A stretch of DNA of 64,000 nt from assembly GCF_019218265.1 (NCBI RefSeq), contig NZ_JAHUZE010000004.1, positions 350,001 through 414,000 of the forward strand, given 5' to 3'. The notes beneath the pieces are model-generated. The model searched no databases and was not told the origin of the DNA. It saw only the letters and a program-made list of their open reading frames with translations. The stretch is from Maritimibacter dapengensis (GTDB taxonomy: Bacteria; Pseudomonadota; Alphaproteobacteria; Rhodobacterales; Rhodobacteraceae). The translations under genes and the position numbers were made by a program. Numbering within the stretch: position 1 is the stretch's first letter; every line of letters begins with the position of its first letter. Shown piece by piece: positions 52,378-62,418 of this stretch.

Positions 52378-54879
52378 ATGACGAAACATGTGAAAGCACT
52401 GGTGGTCGGGGGCGGCGCAGTGGGCGCGTCGATCGCCTATCACTTGGCAAAGGCAGGTTGGAAAGACGTGGTGCTGTTCGAGCGCGACGAACTGACCTCG
52501 GGCTCCACATGGCACGCAGCCGGCCTCCTGCCTCTGTTCAACATGGGATATGCGACCTCGCATATCCACGACTACTCGGTGAAGTTCTACAAAACGCTCG
52601 AAGAAGAGACAGGTTTCGACGCCGGCTTCTTCGTGGTCGGCAACCTTCGCATGGCGCAAACCGATGAGCGGATGGACGAATACGAACTCTACGCCTCGAC
52701 GGCCGAAACCGTTGGCATCCCGTACGAATTCCTCACGCCCTCCCAGATCAAGGACCGCTGGCCGCTGGTCCATACCGACGACCTGAAGGGCGCGCTGTAT
52801 CACCCGACCGATGGCTACATTAACCCGGCCGATGTGACCATGGCGATGGCCAAGGGTGCGCGGCAGCGGGGCGTCGAGATCCTGCGCAAGCGGCAGGTGG
52901 ACAGCTACGAATGGGCAGGTGACCACTGGATCGTCAAAGGCAGAATTACGGGCGAAAAGGGTGGCAACCTGATCGCCACGGAGGAAGAGTTCGAGATCCA
53001 CGCCGAGCATGTCGTGACGGCCACCGGTAACCATGCGCAACGCACCGCTAAGCAGCTTGGCATCAAGATGCCTGCGATCCCTGTCGAACACCAGTTCATC
53101 GTTACGGAGCCCGACCCCGCGCTGGTGGAATACCGCAAGACCAATCCGCAGCACCCAGTGCTGCGCGATGCGGATGCCAAATGGTATGTCCGCGAAGAAC
53201 GCGGGGGCTGGATACTCGGACCCTACGAGCGCAACGCGCCAGCGCGGTTCGAGTTCGGCGTGCCCGACAGCTTCCGCGCCGACCTCTTCCCGCTCGATCT
53301 GGACCGGATCGAGGAAGAATACATGTCGATGATTCACCGCATTCCGTCTTCGGAAACGGTGGGCCTGAAGGATGATTTCAACGGCCCGATCTGCTACACG
53401 CCAGACGGCAACCCGCTTGTAGGTCCGGCGCCGGGCCTGCGCAACATGTGGTTGGCAGAGGGTTTCTCCTTCGGGATCACGGCGGCAGGCGGCACCGGTT
53501 ATTACCTCGCCCAGATGATGGTCGAGGGCGAGGCCGAGATCGACATGGCGTCGCTCGATCCGAAGCGATACGGGCAGGACTGGATGACCACCGAGTACGG
53601 TGCCCGCAAGAACGAAGAGTGCTACGAGCACGTCTACATCCTGCACCACCCTGACGAGGAGCGCGAAGCCTGCCGTCCGCTGCGCACCGGCCCAGCCTAC
53701 GACCGTCAAAAAGCGCTCGGCGCGCAATTCGGTGTCGTGAACGGCTTTGAACGTCCGAACTACTACGGTCCGCTGGACGCGCCCGAGAACTTCGACCACG
53801 ACGCACGATCCTTCCGTCGTGGTGGTTGGTGGGAATACGCCAAGGCCGAGGCCGAAGCGATCCGCAACGCCGCAGGCATGGTGGACGCGACCGCCTTCGC
53901 CAAGCACCGCGTGTGGGGACCGGGCGCAACCGCGTTCCTCGACTGGTTCACCACCAACAAACTGCCTAAAGTGGGCCGCATCAACCTGACATACGCCCTG
54001 ACGGAAACCGGCACGACCCGCACGGAATACACGATTGTGCGCGAGGCCGAGGATAGCTACTACCTCGTCTCCGCAGGGGGGCTTCACGCCTATGACGAAG
54101 ATTACCTTTACAAGGCGATCGAAGACAAAGAGGACGAGTTCGGGCGCATCAACCGCGAGGATGTGACCACGAAATACGGCGTCTTCGCACTCGCCGGACC
54201 CAACGCCCGCGACATCCTCAAGGAATTGATCGTGGACGCTGACCCGGACATGGCGCTGTCCAACAAACGCTTCCCATGGCTGTCGATGCGCAACATCGAA
54301 TTGAAGATGTGCCCAGTCATGGCGATCCGCGTGGCCTATACCGGCGAGCTTGGGTGGGAGCTTCACCACCCGATCGAGATGCAGAACTACCTGTGGGATC
54401 TGCTCATGAAAGCGGGCGAGAAACATGGGCTGAAACCAGCGGGCGTGCGAGCGCAGAACTGGCTGCGTCAAGAGAAGAGCTACCGCGCCTTCGGCACCGA
54501 GCTTGGCCGTGATGCGACACCGCTGGAAGCCGGGCTGGACCGTTTCGTCGACATGGAAAAGGACTTCCACGGCAAGGAAGCGATGCAGGAAACAGGCATC
54601 CGTTCGATGTGCGTGACGCTTCTGATCGACGGACCCGAAGATGCCGACCCTTGGGGGCGCGAGGCGCTCTATGACGGCGACACCAAGGTCGGGCGTCTGA
54701 CGTCGGGCGGCTATTCGGTCGCTTTCGGAAAATCCATTGGCATGGGCTACGTCAGCCCGGACAAGGCCGCGGTCGGAGCCAAGCTCAACGTCAAGATGCA
54801 GGGCCAGCTGTGGGACGCGGAAATCTGCGAAGACAGCCCACACGACCCAACCAACGCACGCATCCGACAAGACGGCTGA
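52378..54879 (+). CDS. Dimethylglycine/sarcosine dehydrogenase-like flavoprotein with GcvT domain
   Basis: An 833-residue fusion of an FAD-dependent amine oxidoreductase (residues about 1-380; VGGGAVGASIAYHLAKAG, then STWHAAGLLP with the covalent-FAD region), an FAO_M linker (about 380-440), and a GcvT aminomethyltransferase with its C-terminal barrel. The family demethylates N-methylated glycines and passes the carbon to tetrahydrofolate. GGGAG precedes the ATG at 52378. Its codon use is strongly biased towards C-ending codons (AAC, TAC, ATC, CTC), unlike most neighbours, suggesting high expression. A large open frame on the opposite strand is a by-product of that bias. The exact substrate (dimethylglycine, sarcosine or a related amine) is unproven. 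Confidence 0.9.
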   Translation: MTKHVKALVVGGGAVGASIAYHLAKAGWKDVVLFERDELTSGSTWHAAGLLPLFNMGYATSHIHDYSVKFYKTLEEETGFDAGFFVVGNLRMAQTDERMDEYELYASTAETVGIPYEFLTPSQIKDRWPLVHTDDLKGALYHPTDGYINPADVTMAMAKGARQRGVEILRKRQVDSYEWAGDHWIVKGRITGEKGGNLIATEEEFEIHAEHVVTATGNHAQRTAKQLGIKMPAIPVEHQFIVTEPDPALVEYRKTNPQHPVLRDADAKWYVREERGGWILGPYERNAPARFEFGVPDSFRADLFPLDLDRIEEEYMSMIHRIPSSETVGLKDDFNGPICYTPDGNPLVGPAPGLRNMWLAEGFSFGITAAGGTGYYLAQMMVEGEAEIDMASLDPKRYGQDWMTTEYGARKNEECYEHVYILHHPDEEREACRPLRTGPAYDRQKALGAQFGVVNGFERPNYYGPLDAPENFDHDARSFRRGGWWEYAKAEAEAIRNAAGMVDATAFAKHRVWGPGATAFLDWFTTNKLPKVGRINLTYALTETGTTRTEYTIVREAEDSYYLVSAGGLHAYDEDYLYKAIEDKEDEFGRINREDVTTKYGVFALAGPNARDILKELIVDADPDMALSNKRFPWLSMRNIELKMCPVMAIRVAYTGELGWELHHPIEMQNYLWDLLMKAGEKHGLKPAGVRAQNWLRQEKSYRAFGTELGRDATPLEAGLDRFVDMEKDFHGKEAMQETGIRSMCVTLLIDGPEDADPWGREALYDGDTKVGRLTSGGYSVAFGKSIGMGYVSPDKAAVGAKLNVKMQGQLWDAEICEDSPHDPTNARIRQDG

Positions 54880-54892
54880 GGCATATCATGAT

Positions 54893-54917
54893 ACCCTCCG
54901 GACACGCGCCGGAGGGT
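54893..54917 (+). terminator. Hairpin after the dimethylglycine dehydrogenase-like gene
   Basis: ACCCTCCGG (54893-54901) pairs perfectly with CCGGAGGGT (54909-54917) over a 7-base loop, 14 bases after the stop. No T-run follows. It could end or stabilise the long upstream transcript before the GFA gene. Confidence 0.5.
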
Positions 54918-54948
54918 CTGCCTTCGGGGAAACTCGGAGGCATTTCTA

Positions 54949-55317
54949 TTGAGCGATACTATCTCCTGCTCCTGCCTTTGCGGCACCGTGACGTTCACGG
55001 TGACTTGGCCCGACCATGTGACCTCGTGCAATTGCTCGGCTTGCCGCCGCTACATGGCACTTTGGGCTTACGATCCACCCGGAACGCTGACCTTCACGAA
55101 GGGCGAGGGCGAAACCGTCGCATTCACACGGGGGGACCACGAGCTTGCCTTCCACCATTGTCAGACCTGCGGCGCCGTCACCCACTGGCAGGGAATCGTA
55201 AACGACCGACGCGCCGGGAATGTGAGACTCGCCGATGACCCGGATGTACTCGACCGGTTGCGCGTGCATTATTTCGACGGAGCCGACAGTTGGACCACGA
55301 TCCGGATTGAGGGATGA
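54949..55317 (+). CDS. GFA-family (glutathione-dependent formaldehyde-activating enzyme-like) protein
   Basis: A 122-residue zinc-binding protein. Cysteines at 7, 9 and 11 (CSCLC), 27, 29 and 32 (CNCSAC) and 71, 74 (CQTC) form the GFA/CENP-V beta-fold sites. The first member was described as joining formaldehyde and glutathione, although enzymatic catalysis is disputed. The start is TTG at 54949 with GGAGG eight bases before it. Its place directly after a demethylating flavoenzyme that can release formaldehyde supports a one-carbon detoxification role. It overlaps the next gene by 4 bp. Confidence 0.87.
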   Translation: MSDTISCSCLCGTVTFTVTWPDHVTSCNCSACRRYMALWAYDPPGTLTFTKGEGETVAFTRGDHELAFHHCQTCGAVTHWQGIVNDRRAGNVRLADDPDVLDRLRVHYFDGADSWTTIRIEG

Positions 55318-56189
55318 CGCCGATCACGGAAACCAGCGGTCTGGACCGCGACCCAGAGACCGAATACGCCGACATTGCGCGTTGGCTCGGTTCGATCGAG
55401 TTCGCGTGGGATATCGAGCGCGCGCTCGAATTCGCCCTGTTTCGCACATACGCCGTGCCGTCGATTTCGGGCCTGCTGGCACGAACAGGCAAGTTCGAGG
55501 CGGCACCGCGCAAACGGTACGATGATACCGAGCTTCTCTTGTCCGAGCCGATGGAGCACGGGCTGGACAGCGAGAGGGGTCGCGCGGCGGTGGAACGGCT
55601 AAACGCAATTCATGGGCGGTTTCGCATCTCCAACGAAGACATGCGCTACGTCCTGTCTACATTCGTTTGCGAACCCGTGCGCTGGTGTGCGGAAAACGCG
55701 AAGCGCAAGTTCAAGGACCATGAAGTCCGGGCATGGACGAATTACTACATAGATCTCGGAAGCCGCATGGGGATAACGGACCTACCAAGCGATTTCGCGG
55801 GCTTCGAGGCGCTTAACCGAGATTACGGGGCATCGCATTTTCAATTTGCTGAAACGAACAAGAAAATCGCAGATGCATCGGTCGAATTGCTTCTTGGTTT
55901 CTACTTGCCGCGCTCACTATTTCCGCTTGGCCGTCCCGTAATCCGAGCCATGATGGATGATCCGCTTTTGGAAGCGATGGGATATGAACCGGCTCCATGG
56001 TTCGTGAAGGCGATGGTACGCATTGCACTTGATCTGCGGGCAGCAGTGGTTCGCCTCCTCCCGCGACGGAGGCGTCCGCTTTTCCTGACGCAGCGCAAGC
56101 GACCGACCTATCCAGGCGGATACCTCATTTCGGAACTGGGAAATGGCCCCGAGCAGGGGAGCGTCCTCCGGCGTCAGGCTTCGAACTGA
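55314..56189 (+). CDS. MpaB-like oxygenase (DUF2236)
   Basis: A 291-residue protein of the MpaB/latex-clearing-protein family. LNAIHGRFRISNEDMRYVLSTFVCEPVRW is the conserved core, where the histidine in AIHGRF and arginine residues bind haem in rubber oxygenase. It has no signal peptide. MpaB in fungi cleaves a farnesyl side chain; bacterial members are mostly uncharacterised. It starts within the GFA stop (ATGA), so it is coupled to that gene. Its C-terminal tail is arginine-rich. The function is unknown. Confidence 0.8.
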   Translation: MTPITETSGLDRDPETEYADIARWLGSIEFAWDIERALEFALFRTYAVPSISGLLARTGKFEAAPRKRYDDTELLLSEPMEHGLDSERGRAAVERLNAIHGRFRISNEDMRYVLSTFVCEPVRWCAENAKRKFKDHEVRAWTNYYIDLGSRMGITDLPSDFAGFEALNRDYGASHFQFAETNKKIADASVELLLGFYLPRSLFPLGRPVIRAMMDDPLLEAMGYEPAPWFVKAMVRIALDLRAAVVRLLPRRRRPLFLTQRKRPTYPGGYLISELGNGPEQGSVLRRQASN

Positions 56190-56201
56190 CTGACTGGGAT
56201 T

Positions 56202-56277
<76 letters not shown>

Positions 56278-56332
56278 AACGCGCCGGTATTTGGCGTTTT
56301 ATGCGTTCAGTGTCAAGCGGGTATGGCGTCGT

Positions 56333-56779
56333 TCACGAGGTGACCTTGGCCTTCTGCCGCACGAAATCTTCAATCGCGTTTGCCGGGATCGCGCCCGCCT
56401 GTCGCGCGATTTCCTTGCCGTTCTGATAGAGGATCAACGCCGGTATGCCGCGGATGTTGTTCTTCATCGACACCTTGGGATAGTCCTCGGTGTTGATTTT
56501 CGCGAGGCGAGCGTTTGGTGCGAGCGACTGGGCGGCTTCCTGAAAGGCTGGCGCCATCATCCGGCATGGTCCGCACCACGGCGCCCAGAAATCCACGAGC
56601 AACGGCAGATCGTCGTTTTTCGCCGCCTTCGCCAGAACAGCAGGGTCCATCTCGCGAACCTTGCCGTCATTCATACGCGACCCGCACGTGCCGCATTTCG
56701 GCCCAGCGCCGATTTTCTCGCCCGGAACCCGGTTGACGATACCGCAGTTCAGGCAGGTCATTTTTAGAAATCGCGCCAT
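56333..56779 (-). CDS. trxC: Thioredoxin TrxC (thioredoxin 2)
   Basis: A 148-residue thioredoxin with an N-terminal zinc ribbon. Cys9 and Cys12 (CLNC) and Cys29 and Cys32 (CGTC) hold zinc. The redox-active site is WCGPC (Cys69, Cys72) in a typical thioredoxin fold ([32 protein letters not shown]). Unlike TrxA it is tied to oxidative-stress responses in other bacteria. GAGG precedes the ATG at 56779. Single gene next to the tRNA. Confidence 0.95.
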   Translation of the reverse strand: MARFLKMTCLNCGIVNRVPGEKIGAGPKCGTCGSRMNDGKVREMDPAVLAKAAKNDDLPLLVDFWAPWCGPCRMMAPAFQEAAQSLAPNARLAKINTEDYPKVSMKNNIRGIPALILYQNGKEIARQAGAIPANAIEDFVRQKAKVTS

Positions 56780-56949
56780 ATCTCAGCCTCATGAATTCAT
56801 TTTCGTGAATGTGATATTAGTGGGATGAAGTTTCAAGCCCTTCGATGAACTCCGCCAATTTCGTCAGCTTATGGCATAAGACCTTCTCACTTTCCGACAT
56901 TTCTCGTAGAACCCGGAAACGGTATGGGACGCGCAGGATAAAGACAGTC

Positions 56950-58140
56950 ATGACCGATGAAAACTCCTTCGACATCGTTGTCATTGGTGCAGGGCCGGCT
57001 GGTGCGACCGCCGCCCGGCGCGCCCGTGATCTTGGGCGATCGGTGGCGTTGATCGACAAGGCCACATTCCCACGGCCCAAGCTGTGCGGTGCGCTCGTAT
57101 CGCCACGATCGCACAAGGCCATCGCACGTCTGCATGACATGAAAATGCCGCAGGACATGTACCTCGTCTCCCACAAGTTCGGCCTGCACTGGGAAGGAAA
57201 CGAAGAGCGTCTTCTGGAAGCGCCATACGAGCTGACCTATACCTATCGAACGATATTCGACGCTTGGTTACTGGACTCCGCGTTGAAGGCCGGGGCAGTC
57301 GACATGACCGGAACGCGTGTGGCCGAGTTCCTCGATGGCGAGAACGCGCTCCTGCTCGCGGACGGTCGCCGCATCGAGTATTCGGTGCTGATCGGTTGCG
57401 ATGGCGTGGCTAGTCCGGTCGCCAAACATCTTTTTGGCAAGGCCTTCGATACGGAGAAAATCGGGTTCGCTTACGAAGTCGAAACCGCGAAGGGCTGTGA
57501 ACCGGAAGCCCCAATGTCAATCGAATTCAATATAGTCCAGTGGGGATACGGTTGGAATTTTCCGAAAAAGGACAGCCGCACCATTGGTGTTGCAGGTGTA
57601 CGAGGGCATGAGCAGGATTTGCGGGAACGCATGAATGCCTATTTGGTTCAAGAGGGCGTCGACCCTGCGACTGTGAAAGTCAAAGGCGCCCACATCCCCT
57701 TCGGCGATTTCCGTGAGAAACCGGGACGCGGAAATATATTGCTCGCCGGGGACGCAGCCGGTTTCGTGGATGCTATCACGGGTGAGGGGATCGCCCTGGC
57801 GATCGAAAGTGGTGGCGAGGCGGCCGAAGCCGCTGCCGAGGTCATCGCGGCCGGACGTCCGATGCGGGCTGACCGCGCCTACTTCAAGCGGATCAAGTAT
57901 ATTCAGGATGACCTGGAGAAAGTCCGGCGACTACGTGTCATCGCGTTCTCTTCGCAAATGCGCGACCTGTTCAAGCAAAAGGTTGGTACTTCAGCGCTCC
58001 TGCACGAGTCGATGTTCGATCTGCTTGCTGGCAACCTGACCTATGGCGAAATTGAAAGAAAGGTCGCAAAGCGCGCTTTCATGCGGGTCGCGAAGGGCAT
58101 TTCTGCTTGGCCGTCAATCCTGTCACGAAAGACCGGCTGA
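56950..58140 (+). CDS. Geranylgeranyl reductase-family flavoprotein
   Basis: A 396-residue FAD-dependent oxidoreductase of the geranylgeranyl reductase (BchP/ChlP-like) family. The FAD motif VIGAGPAGATAARRARDLG is followed by RPKLCGALVS and the second FAD segment LLAGDAAGFVDAITGEGIALAIESG. Members reduce isoprenoid double bonds in chlorophyll precursors, archaeal lipids or quinones. There are no bacteriochlorophyll genes nearby, so the substrate is unclear. The ATG at 56950 is preferred over 56845. It is convergent, by 3 bp, with the methyltransferase at 58144. Confidence 0.82.
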   Translation: MTDENSFDIVVIGAGPAGATAARRARDLGRSVALIDKATFPRPKLCGALVSPRSHKAIARLHDMKMPQDMYLVSHKFGLHWEGNEERLLEAPYELTYTYRTIFDAWLLDSALKAGAVDMTGTRVAEFLDGENALLLADGRRIEYSVLIGCDGVASPVAKHLFGKAFDTEKIGFAYEVETAKGCEPEAPMSIEFNIVQWGYGWNFPKKDSRTIGVAGVRGHEQDLRERMNAYLVQEGVDPATVKVKGAHIPFGDFREKPGRGNILLAGDAAGFVDAITGEGIALAIESGGEAAEAAAEVIAAGRPMRADRAYFKRIKYIQDDLEKVRRLRVIAFSSQMRDLFKQKVGTSALLHESMFDLLAGNLTYGEIERKVAKRAFMRVAKGISAWPSILSRKTG

Positions 58141-58143
58141 CGC

Positions 58144-59133
58144 TCATCGGGGCTTCATGCCGCGCACGAGATTGTACCGGACAATTCCTTTGTCCACATC
58201 TGGCGCTGTCGTGTCGCCGAATATTGCATAGGTGCCCAAGAAGCCGGACACTGCATTTCGCGAGAGATGTTTGGGCACGAACCGGTGCATGAGTCGGTAA
58301 CGCCACTGAACCATGTAAAGCAGTGCAACCCGTCCAAGGCGTCGACAGGTTCCCATGCAAAGATGCGACAGATCGCGAGTTCTGATGCCGACCATGCCTG
58401 CTGATCTCATAGCCTCTTCCCACTCGCCTTCGGTGAAAAAACCGTCCGAAATCGCCATACATAGCTCATTGATCACTTCGGCACGCTGCAGATCTTCCGA
58501 AAAGTTTTCGAAATCCGGCTTGCGAAACACATCAAAGATCAGGAACACGCCGCCGGGGCTGAGGTGCTCCATGACCTGCTCGACGACCTCACTGGCATCC
58601 GAGGCGTAACAGAGCGTTTCGACTCCGAAGATGACGTCGAACTTCCCAAGTCCTTTGGGAATGTCCGTAAAACTGCCTTGCACCGCGCGAAAGTTGGAAA
58701 GATTTGAGCCGCGTTCATTGGCGGAGACCACGTGGTGCTGCATAAGGTCCAGCCCGACGACTTCGACGCTCGGCATTCGGCCGGCGACGAAGCGCGCGTT
58801 GAATGCCTGACCGCAACCCAGCTCAAGCACTCGGGTCGCACCAATCTTTTGCGCGTTTTGCACTACGGTGCGGCCCTGCATCTTGAGCCCGTCCGCTTTG
58901 TAATCATCGCCGTCCGCAAGCGCGACATGCATGGCGGCTCCACCACTGTAGCGCTCATAGCCCCATTTCGAATACTTGTAATATCCGGAAATCAGACCGT
59001 CTCGAGGTGCTCTCAGGTCTTCGAGCAGGTTCTCGATTCCGAACCTTTGGTCAATGAGGTCAAGCGCATCCGCCAAAGAATAATCTCTGATTGAAGGTTC
59101 AATCTTGCCCGTGAATCGGTTCTTCTCCGGCAT
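58144..59133 (-). CDS. Class I SAM-dependent methyltransferase
   Basis: A 329-residue methyltransferase. The SAM-binding motif I is VLELGCGQAFNARF (about residue 100); DIPKGLGKFDVIFGVETLCYA contains motifs II and III. An extended N-terminus (about 70 residues) and a C-terminal extension surround the Rossmann domain, as in sterol/tocopherol/quinone-type C-methyltransferases. It is convergent with the geranylgeranyl reductase-family gene, so the two may act on the same isoprenoid or lipid, but this is inference. The substrate is unknown. Confidence 0.83.
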   Translation of the reverse strand: MPEKNRFTGKIEPSIRDYSLADALDLIDQRFGIENLLEDLRAPRDGLISGYYKYSKWGYERYSGGAAMHVALADGDDYKADGLKMQGRTVVQNAQKIGATRVLELGCGQAFNARFVAGRMPSVEVVGLDLMQHHVVSANERGSNLSNFRAVQGSFTDIPKGLGKFDVIFGVETLCYASDASEVVEQVMEHLSPGGVFLIFDVFRKPDFENFSEDLQRAEVINELCMAISDGFFTEGEWEEAMRSAGMVGIRTRDLSHLCMGTCRRLGRVALLYMVQWRYRLMHRFVPKHLSRNAVSGFLGTYAIFGDTTAPDVDKGIVRYNLVRGMKPR

Positions 59134-59208
59134 TTTTCTATCCCGCCACGATGATTTCGCAACGACGCTATCCCGCGTTCGACCGGTTGGCCAGAAGCGA
59201 AAGGTCCG

Positions 59209-62055
59209 TCATTCGGCAGCGTCCACATAATCCTCAAGCGGCGGACAGATACAGACCAAATTCCGGTCTCCGTAAGCATTGTCGACGCGATTCACCGGTG
59301 GCCAGTATTTATCGACGCGGAAAGCGCCCGGCGGAAAACAGCCTTGTTCTCGGCTATAGGGTCGATCCCAGTCGCCAACCAGATCCTCGACTGTGTGAGG
59401 CGCGTTTTTGAGCGGGTTGTTGTTCTTGTCCAGCTCGCCAGTTTCAATCGCGTGAATTTCTGCACGAATCGCCAGCATCGCGTCGCAAAACCGGTCGAGC
59501 TCGGCCTTGGTTTCGCTTTCGGTTGGCTCGACCATCAGGGTTCCGGCGACCGGCCAGCTCATGGTTGGCGCATGAAAGCCAGCGTCCATCAACCGTTTGG
59601 CAATATCGTCTACAGAAACGCCCGCACTTTCTGCAAAAGGGCGCGTGTCGATGATACATTCATGCGCGACCAGTCCCGTTGGTCCCTTGTACAAGACATC
59701 GTAGGCCCCCCGAAGACGGGCCGCTATGTAGTTGGCATTCAGGATTGCGACCCTGCTTGCTTGCGTAAGTCCCTCCCCGCCCATGAGCAGTATGTATCCC
59801 CATGAGATGGGGAGGATTCCTGCCGAACCGAAGGTCGCTGCGGAAACTGCGCCAGTCTTGCCCTCAAAAGGGTCGGACGGCAGGTGCGGCTCGAGGTGCG
59901 CCTTCACGCCGATGGGCCCCATGCCTGGTCCGCCTCCGCCATGCGGGATTGCGAATGTCTTATGCAGGTTCAGATGGCTCACATCGCCGCCAAGTTCCCC
60001 CAATTTGACCAGTCCAACGAGCGCATTGAGGTTCGCGCCGTCGATATACACCTGTCCGCCATGCTGATGGGTGATCGCACAGACTTCGCGCACAGTCTCT
60101 TCGAATACACCGTGCGTAGAAGGATATGTGATCATCGTGGCGGCGAGCCGGTTGCCGGCCTCGCGCGCCTTCGCCTGAAAATCGCTCAGGTCGATATCGC
60201 CGTTCTGTGCTGACTTCACGACGACAACTTTCATCCCAACCATTTGTGCCGAAGCAGGATTGGTTCCATGTGCACTCATGGGAATAAGGCAGATATCGCG
60301 CTCTGGTTCGCCATTCGCGGCGTGATAAGACGCAATAGTCAAAAGGCCCGCATATTCGCCCTGTGCACCGGAGTTCGGTTGCATCGACATGGCGTCATAG
60401 CCAGTTATGGCGCACAGTTTCTCCTTTAGATCGTCAATCAGCTCATGATATCCCGCCGCCTGGTCTTTGGGTGCGCAAGGGTGCAGCATCGAGAACTCGC
60501 GCCATGAGATCGGCATCATTTCTGCGGCGGAATTCAGCTTCATCGTGCAGGATCCAAGCGGAATCATCGCGCGGTCGAGAGCGAGATCCCTATCGGCCAG
60601 TCGACGCATGTAACGCATCATTTCAGTTTCCGCGCGGTTCATGTGGAAGACCGGGTGGGTGAGGTATTCAGTTTGCCGAAGGATTTCGTCAGGAAGCCTG
60701 TATTCCATTGTCTGATCGTCGTCGCGTGCTTCGATTCCGAAGGCGCGCCAAACGGCTTCGATGGTCGCAGGGCGAGTCGGCTCGTCGAGCGTGATTCCGA
60801 CTTTTGTTTTCCCGACTGGGCGCAAGTTAACGCCTTCGCGTTCTGCGGCGGCCAAAACGCCCTTTTGTAATAGTCCGACGTCGACGGTGATTGTATCGAA
60901 GAAAGCTTCGGGTTCGACTTTGAATCCCGCATCCTCCAGCTTCTTTGCCGTGCGAAGCGTCTTGCGATGAACGCGTTGCGCGATGGCCTTCAACCCCTCG
61001 GGGCCGTGGAAAACCGCGTAGAAACTCGCGATGACGGCCAAGAGAGCCTGCGCGGTGCAGACGTTCGATGTCGCTTTCTCACGGCGGATATGTTGTTCGC
61101 GCGTTTGAAGCGCAAGGCGGTAGGCTTTGTTTCCGCGAGCATCTACCGACACGCCGACGATACGTCCGGGCATGGAACGCTTGTAGGCGTCTTTCGTCGC
61201 CATGTAGGCCGCGTGTGGCCCACCGTAAGCCATAGGCACGCCAAAGCGTTGCGTCGAACCAACGGCAATATCGGCACCCATTGCGCCAGGTTCCTTGAGC
61301 AGGGTCAGGGCAAGCGGATCAGCCGCGACGATCCCAATCGCTTTGGCGTCATGAAGCGCCGCGAGTTCTGCAGTGAAGTCGCGCACATGTCCGTGGGTCC
61401 CGGGGTACTGGAATATCGCGCCGAAGACCTCCTCTGCGACAAGGTCGTTGGGGGCACCCACGATGACGTCGATCCCGAGCGGAGCAGCGCGCGTCTTCAT
61501 CACTGCGATGTTCTGCGGGTGACACTCCTCATCTATGAAAAAGCTCGTCGCCTTGGATTTGGCGACGCGCTGAGCCATGACCATCGCTTCGGCGCAGGCT
61601 GTGGCCTCGTCGAGCAGGGAAGCGTTGGCCACTTCCAGACCCGTCAAGTCCGAAACCATGGTTTGATAGTTCAAAAGGGCTTCGAGACGGCCTTGGCTGA
61701 TCTCAGGCTGATAGGGCGTGTAAGCGGTGTACCAGGCAGGGTTCTCCAAGATGTTGCGCTGGATCGCAGGTGGGGTGACTGTGCCGTGGTAACCTTGCCC
61801 AAGTAGAGATCGCATCACTGTGTTTTTTGCGGCCACGTTGCGCATCTGAAACAACATCTCGCGCTCCGAACGCGCCTTGCCAAAGTCGAGCGGTTCGGCT
61901 TGACGTAGGCTCTTTGGGATTGTCGCGTCGATTAATGCCTCGAGGTTCGGCATGCCGATCAATTTCAGCATTTCGGACATTTCGGAAGGCGACGGGCCAA
62001 TATGACGCCGATTGGCGAAGTCGTAAGGGCGATAATCGGTCGGAGTGAACGGCAT
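59209..62055 (-). CDS. gcvP: Glycine dehydrogenase (decarboxylating), P-protein
   Basis: A 948-residue homodimer-type P-protein of the glycine cleavage system. It decarboxylates glycine and transfers the aminomethyl group to lipoylated GcvH. The pyridoxal-phosphate lysine is Lys699 in [17 protein letters not shown], and [10 protein letters not shown] is the usual N-terminus. The ATG at 62055 has AAGGAT ahead; longer frames start inside the broken VOC gene. Third intact gene of gcvT-gcvH-gcvP on the minus strand, it closes the operon. The released carbon enters folate metabolism together with that from the dehydrogenase at 52378. Confidence 0.96.
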   Translation of the reverse strand: MPFTPTDYRPYDFANRRHIGPSPSEMSEMLKLIGMPNLEALIDATIPKSLRQAEPLDFGKARSEREMLFQMRNVAAKNTVMRSLLGQGYHGTVTPPAIQRNILENPAWYTAYTPYQPEISQGRLEALLNYQTMVSDLTGLEVANASLLDEATACAEAMVMAQRVAKSKATSFFIDEECHPQNIAVMKTRAAPLGIDVIVGAPNDLVAEEVFGAIFQYPGTHGHVRDFTAELAALHDAKAIGIVAADPLALTLLKEPGAMGADIAVGSTQRFGVPMAYGGPHAAYMATKDAYKRSMPGRIVGVSVDARGNKAYRLALQTREQHIRREKATSNVCTAQALLAVIASFYAVFHGPEGLKAIAQRVHRKTLRTAKKLEDAGFKVEPEAFFDTITVDVGLLQKGVLAAAEREGVNLRPVGKTKVGITLDEPTRPATIEAVWRAFGIEARDDDQTMEYRLPDEILRQTEYLTHPVFHMNRAETEMMRYMRRLADRDLALDRAMIPLGSCTMKLNSAAEMMPISWREFSMLHPCAPKDQAAGYHELIDDLKEKLCAITGYDAMSMQPNSGAQGEYAGLLTIASYHAANGEPERDICLIPMSAHGTNPASAQMVGMKVVVVKSAQNGDIDLSDFQAKAREAGNRLAATMITYPSTHGVFEETVREVCAITHQHGGQVYIDGANLNALVGLVKLGELGGDVSHLNLHKTFAIPHGGGGPGMGPIGVKAHLEPHLPSDPFEGKTGAVSAATFGSAGILPISWGYILLMGGEGLTQASRVAILNANYIAARLRGAYDVLYKGPTGLVAHECIIDTRPFAESAGVSVDDIAKRLMDAGFHAPTMSWPVAGTLMVEPTESETKAELDRFCDAMLAIRAEIHAIETGELDKNNNPLKNAPHTVEDLVGDWDRPYSREQGCFPPGAFRVDKYWPPVNRVDNAYGDRNLVCICPPLEDYVDAAE

Positions 62056-62066
62056 GTCCGTATCCT

Positions 62067-62418
62067 TCAATCGAGGTGTGTCACGACGTTTATGAGGTTC
62101 CCCCCAAGTCGCGAAAGTAGAAGCGGCGAATTCCCCATGGATCACTCACCGGACCATTGGCCGGCAGGATCCCACGAGTTGATAGGCGGGCGAGCGTTCC
62201 GCCGAAATTGTCGACTCCGACCTAAATGTTGGCAAATCCGGGTCTGTTGCATTCTCAGACGCCGTATGCATTTCGACGGTCAGATTGGAGCTTGTTTGTA
62301 GCGAAGCGATCCACCCCAGTTCATGGACCAAGTCGTTGTCGAACACTTCTGAATAGAACTGGGCGAGCCCCATCGGGGCCGACGCGGACAGATTGGGAAC
62401 GATACGGACGACTGTCAT
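62067..62418 (-). pseudogene. Frameshifted VOC/glyoxalase-family gene inside the gcv operon
   Basis: The minus strand encodes a recognisable VOC protein in three frames. From the ATG at 62418 it reads RIVPNLSASAPMGLAQFYSEVF, then GWIASL and VEMHTASEN. Near 62221-62224 the homology moves one frame and continues VGVDNFGGTLARLSTRGI and [15 protein letters not shown]. At a run of six Gs (62100-62105) it shifts again to end [10 protein letters not shown]. Adding one G at each place would give an intact protein of about 117 residues, whose stop lies 11 bases before gcvP. Either a pseudogene or two assembly errors at G runs. Confidence 0.72.

Noticed and set aside
52267-54870. 867-codon open frame on the minus strand
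   Set aside because: It lies entirely opposite the dimethylglycine dehydrogenase-like gene, which has clear FAD and GcvT motifs. The frame is open only because that gene avoids certain codons; its translation has no recognisable domain.
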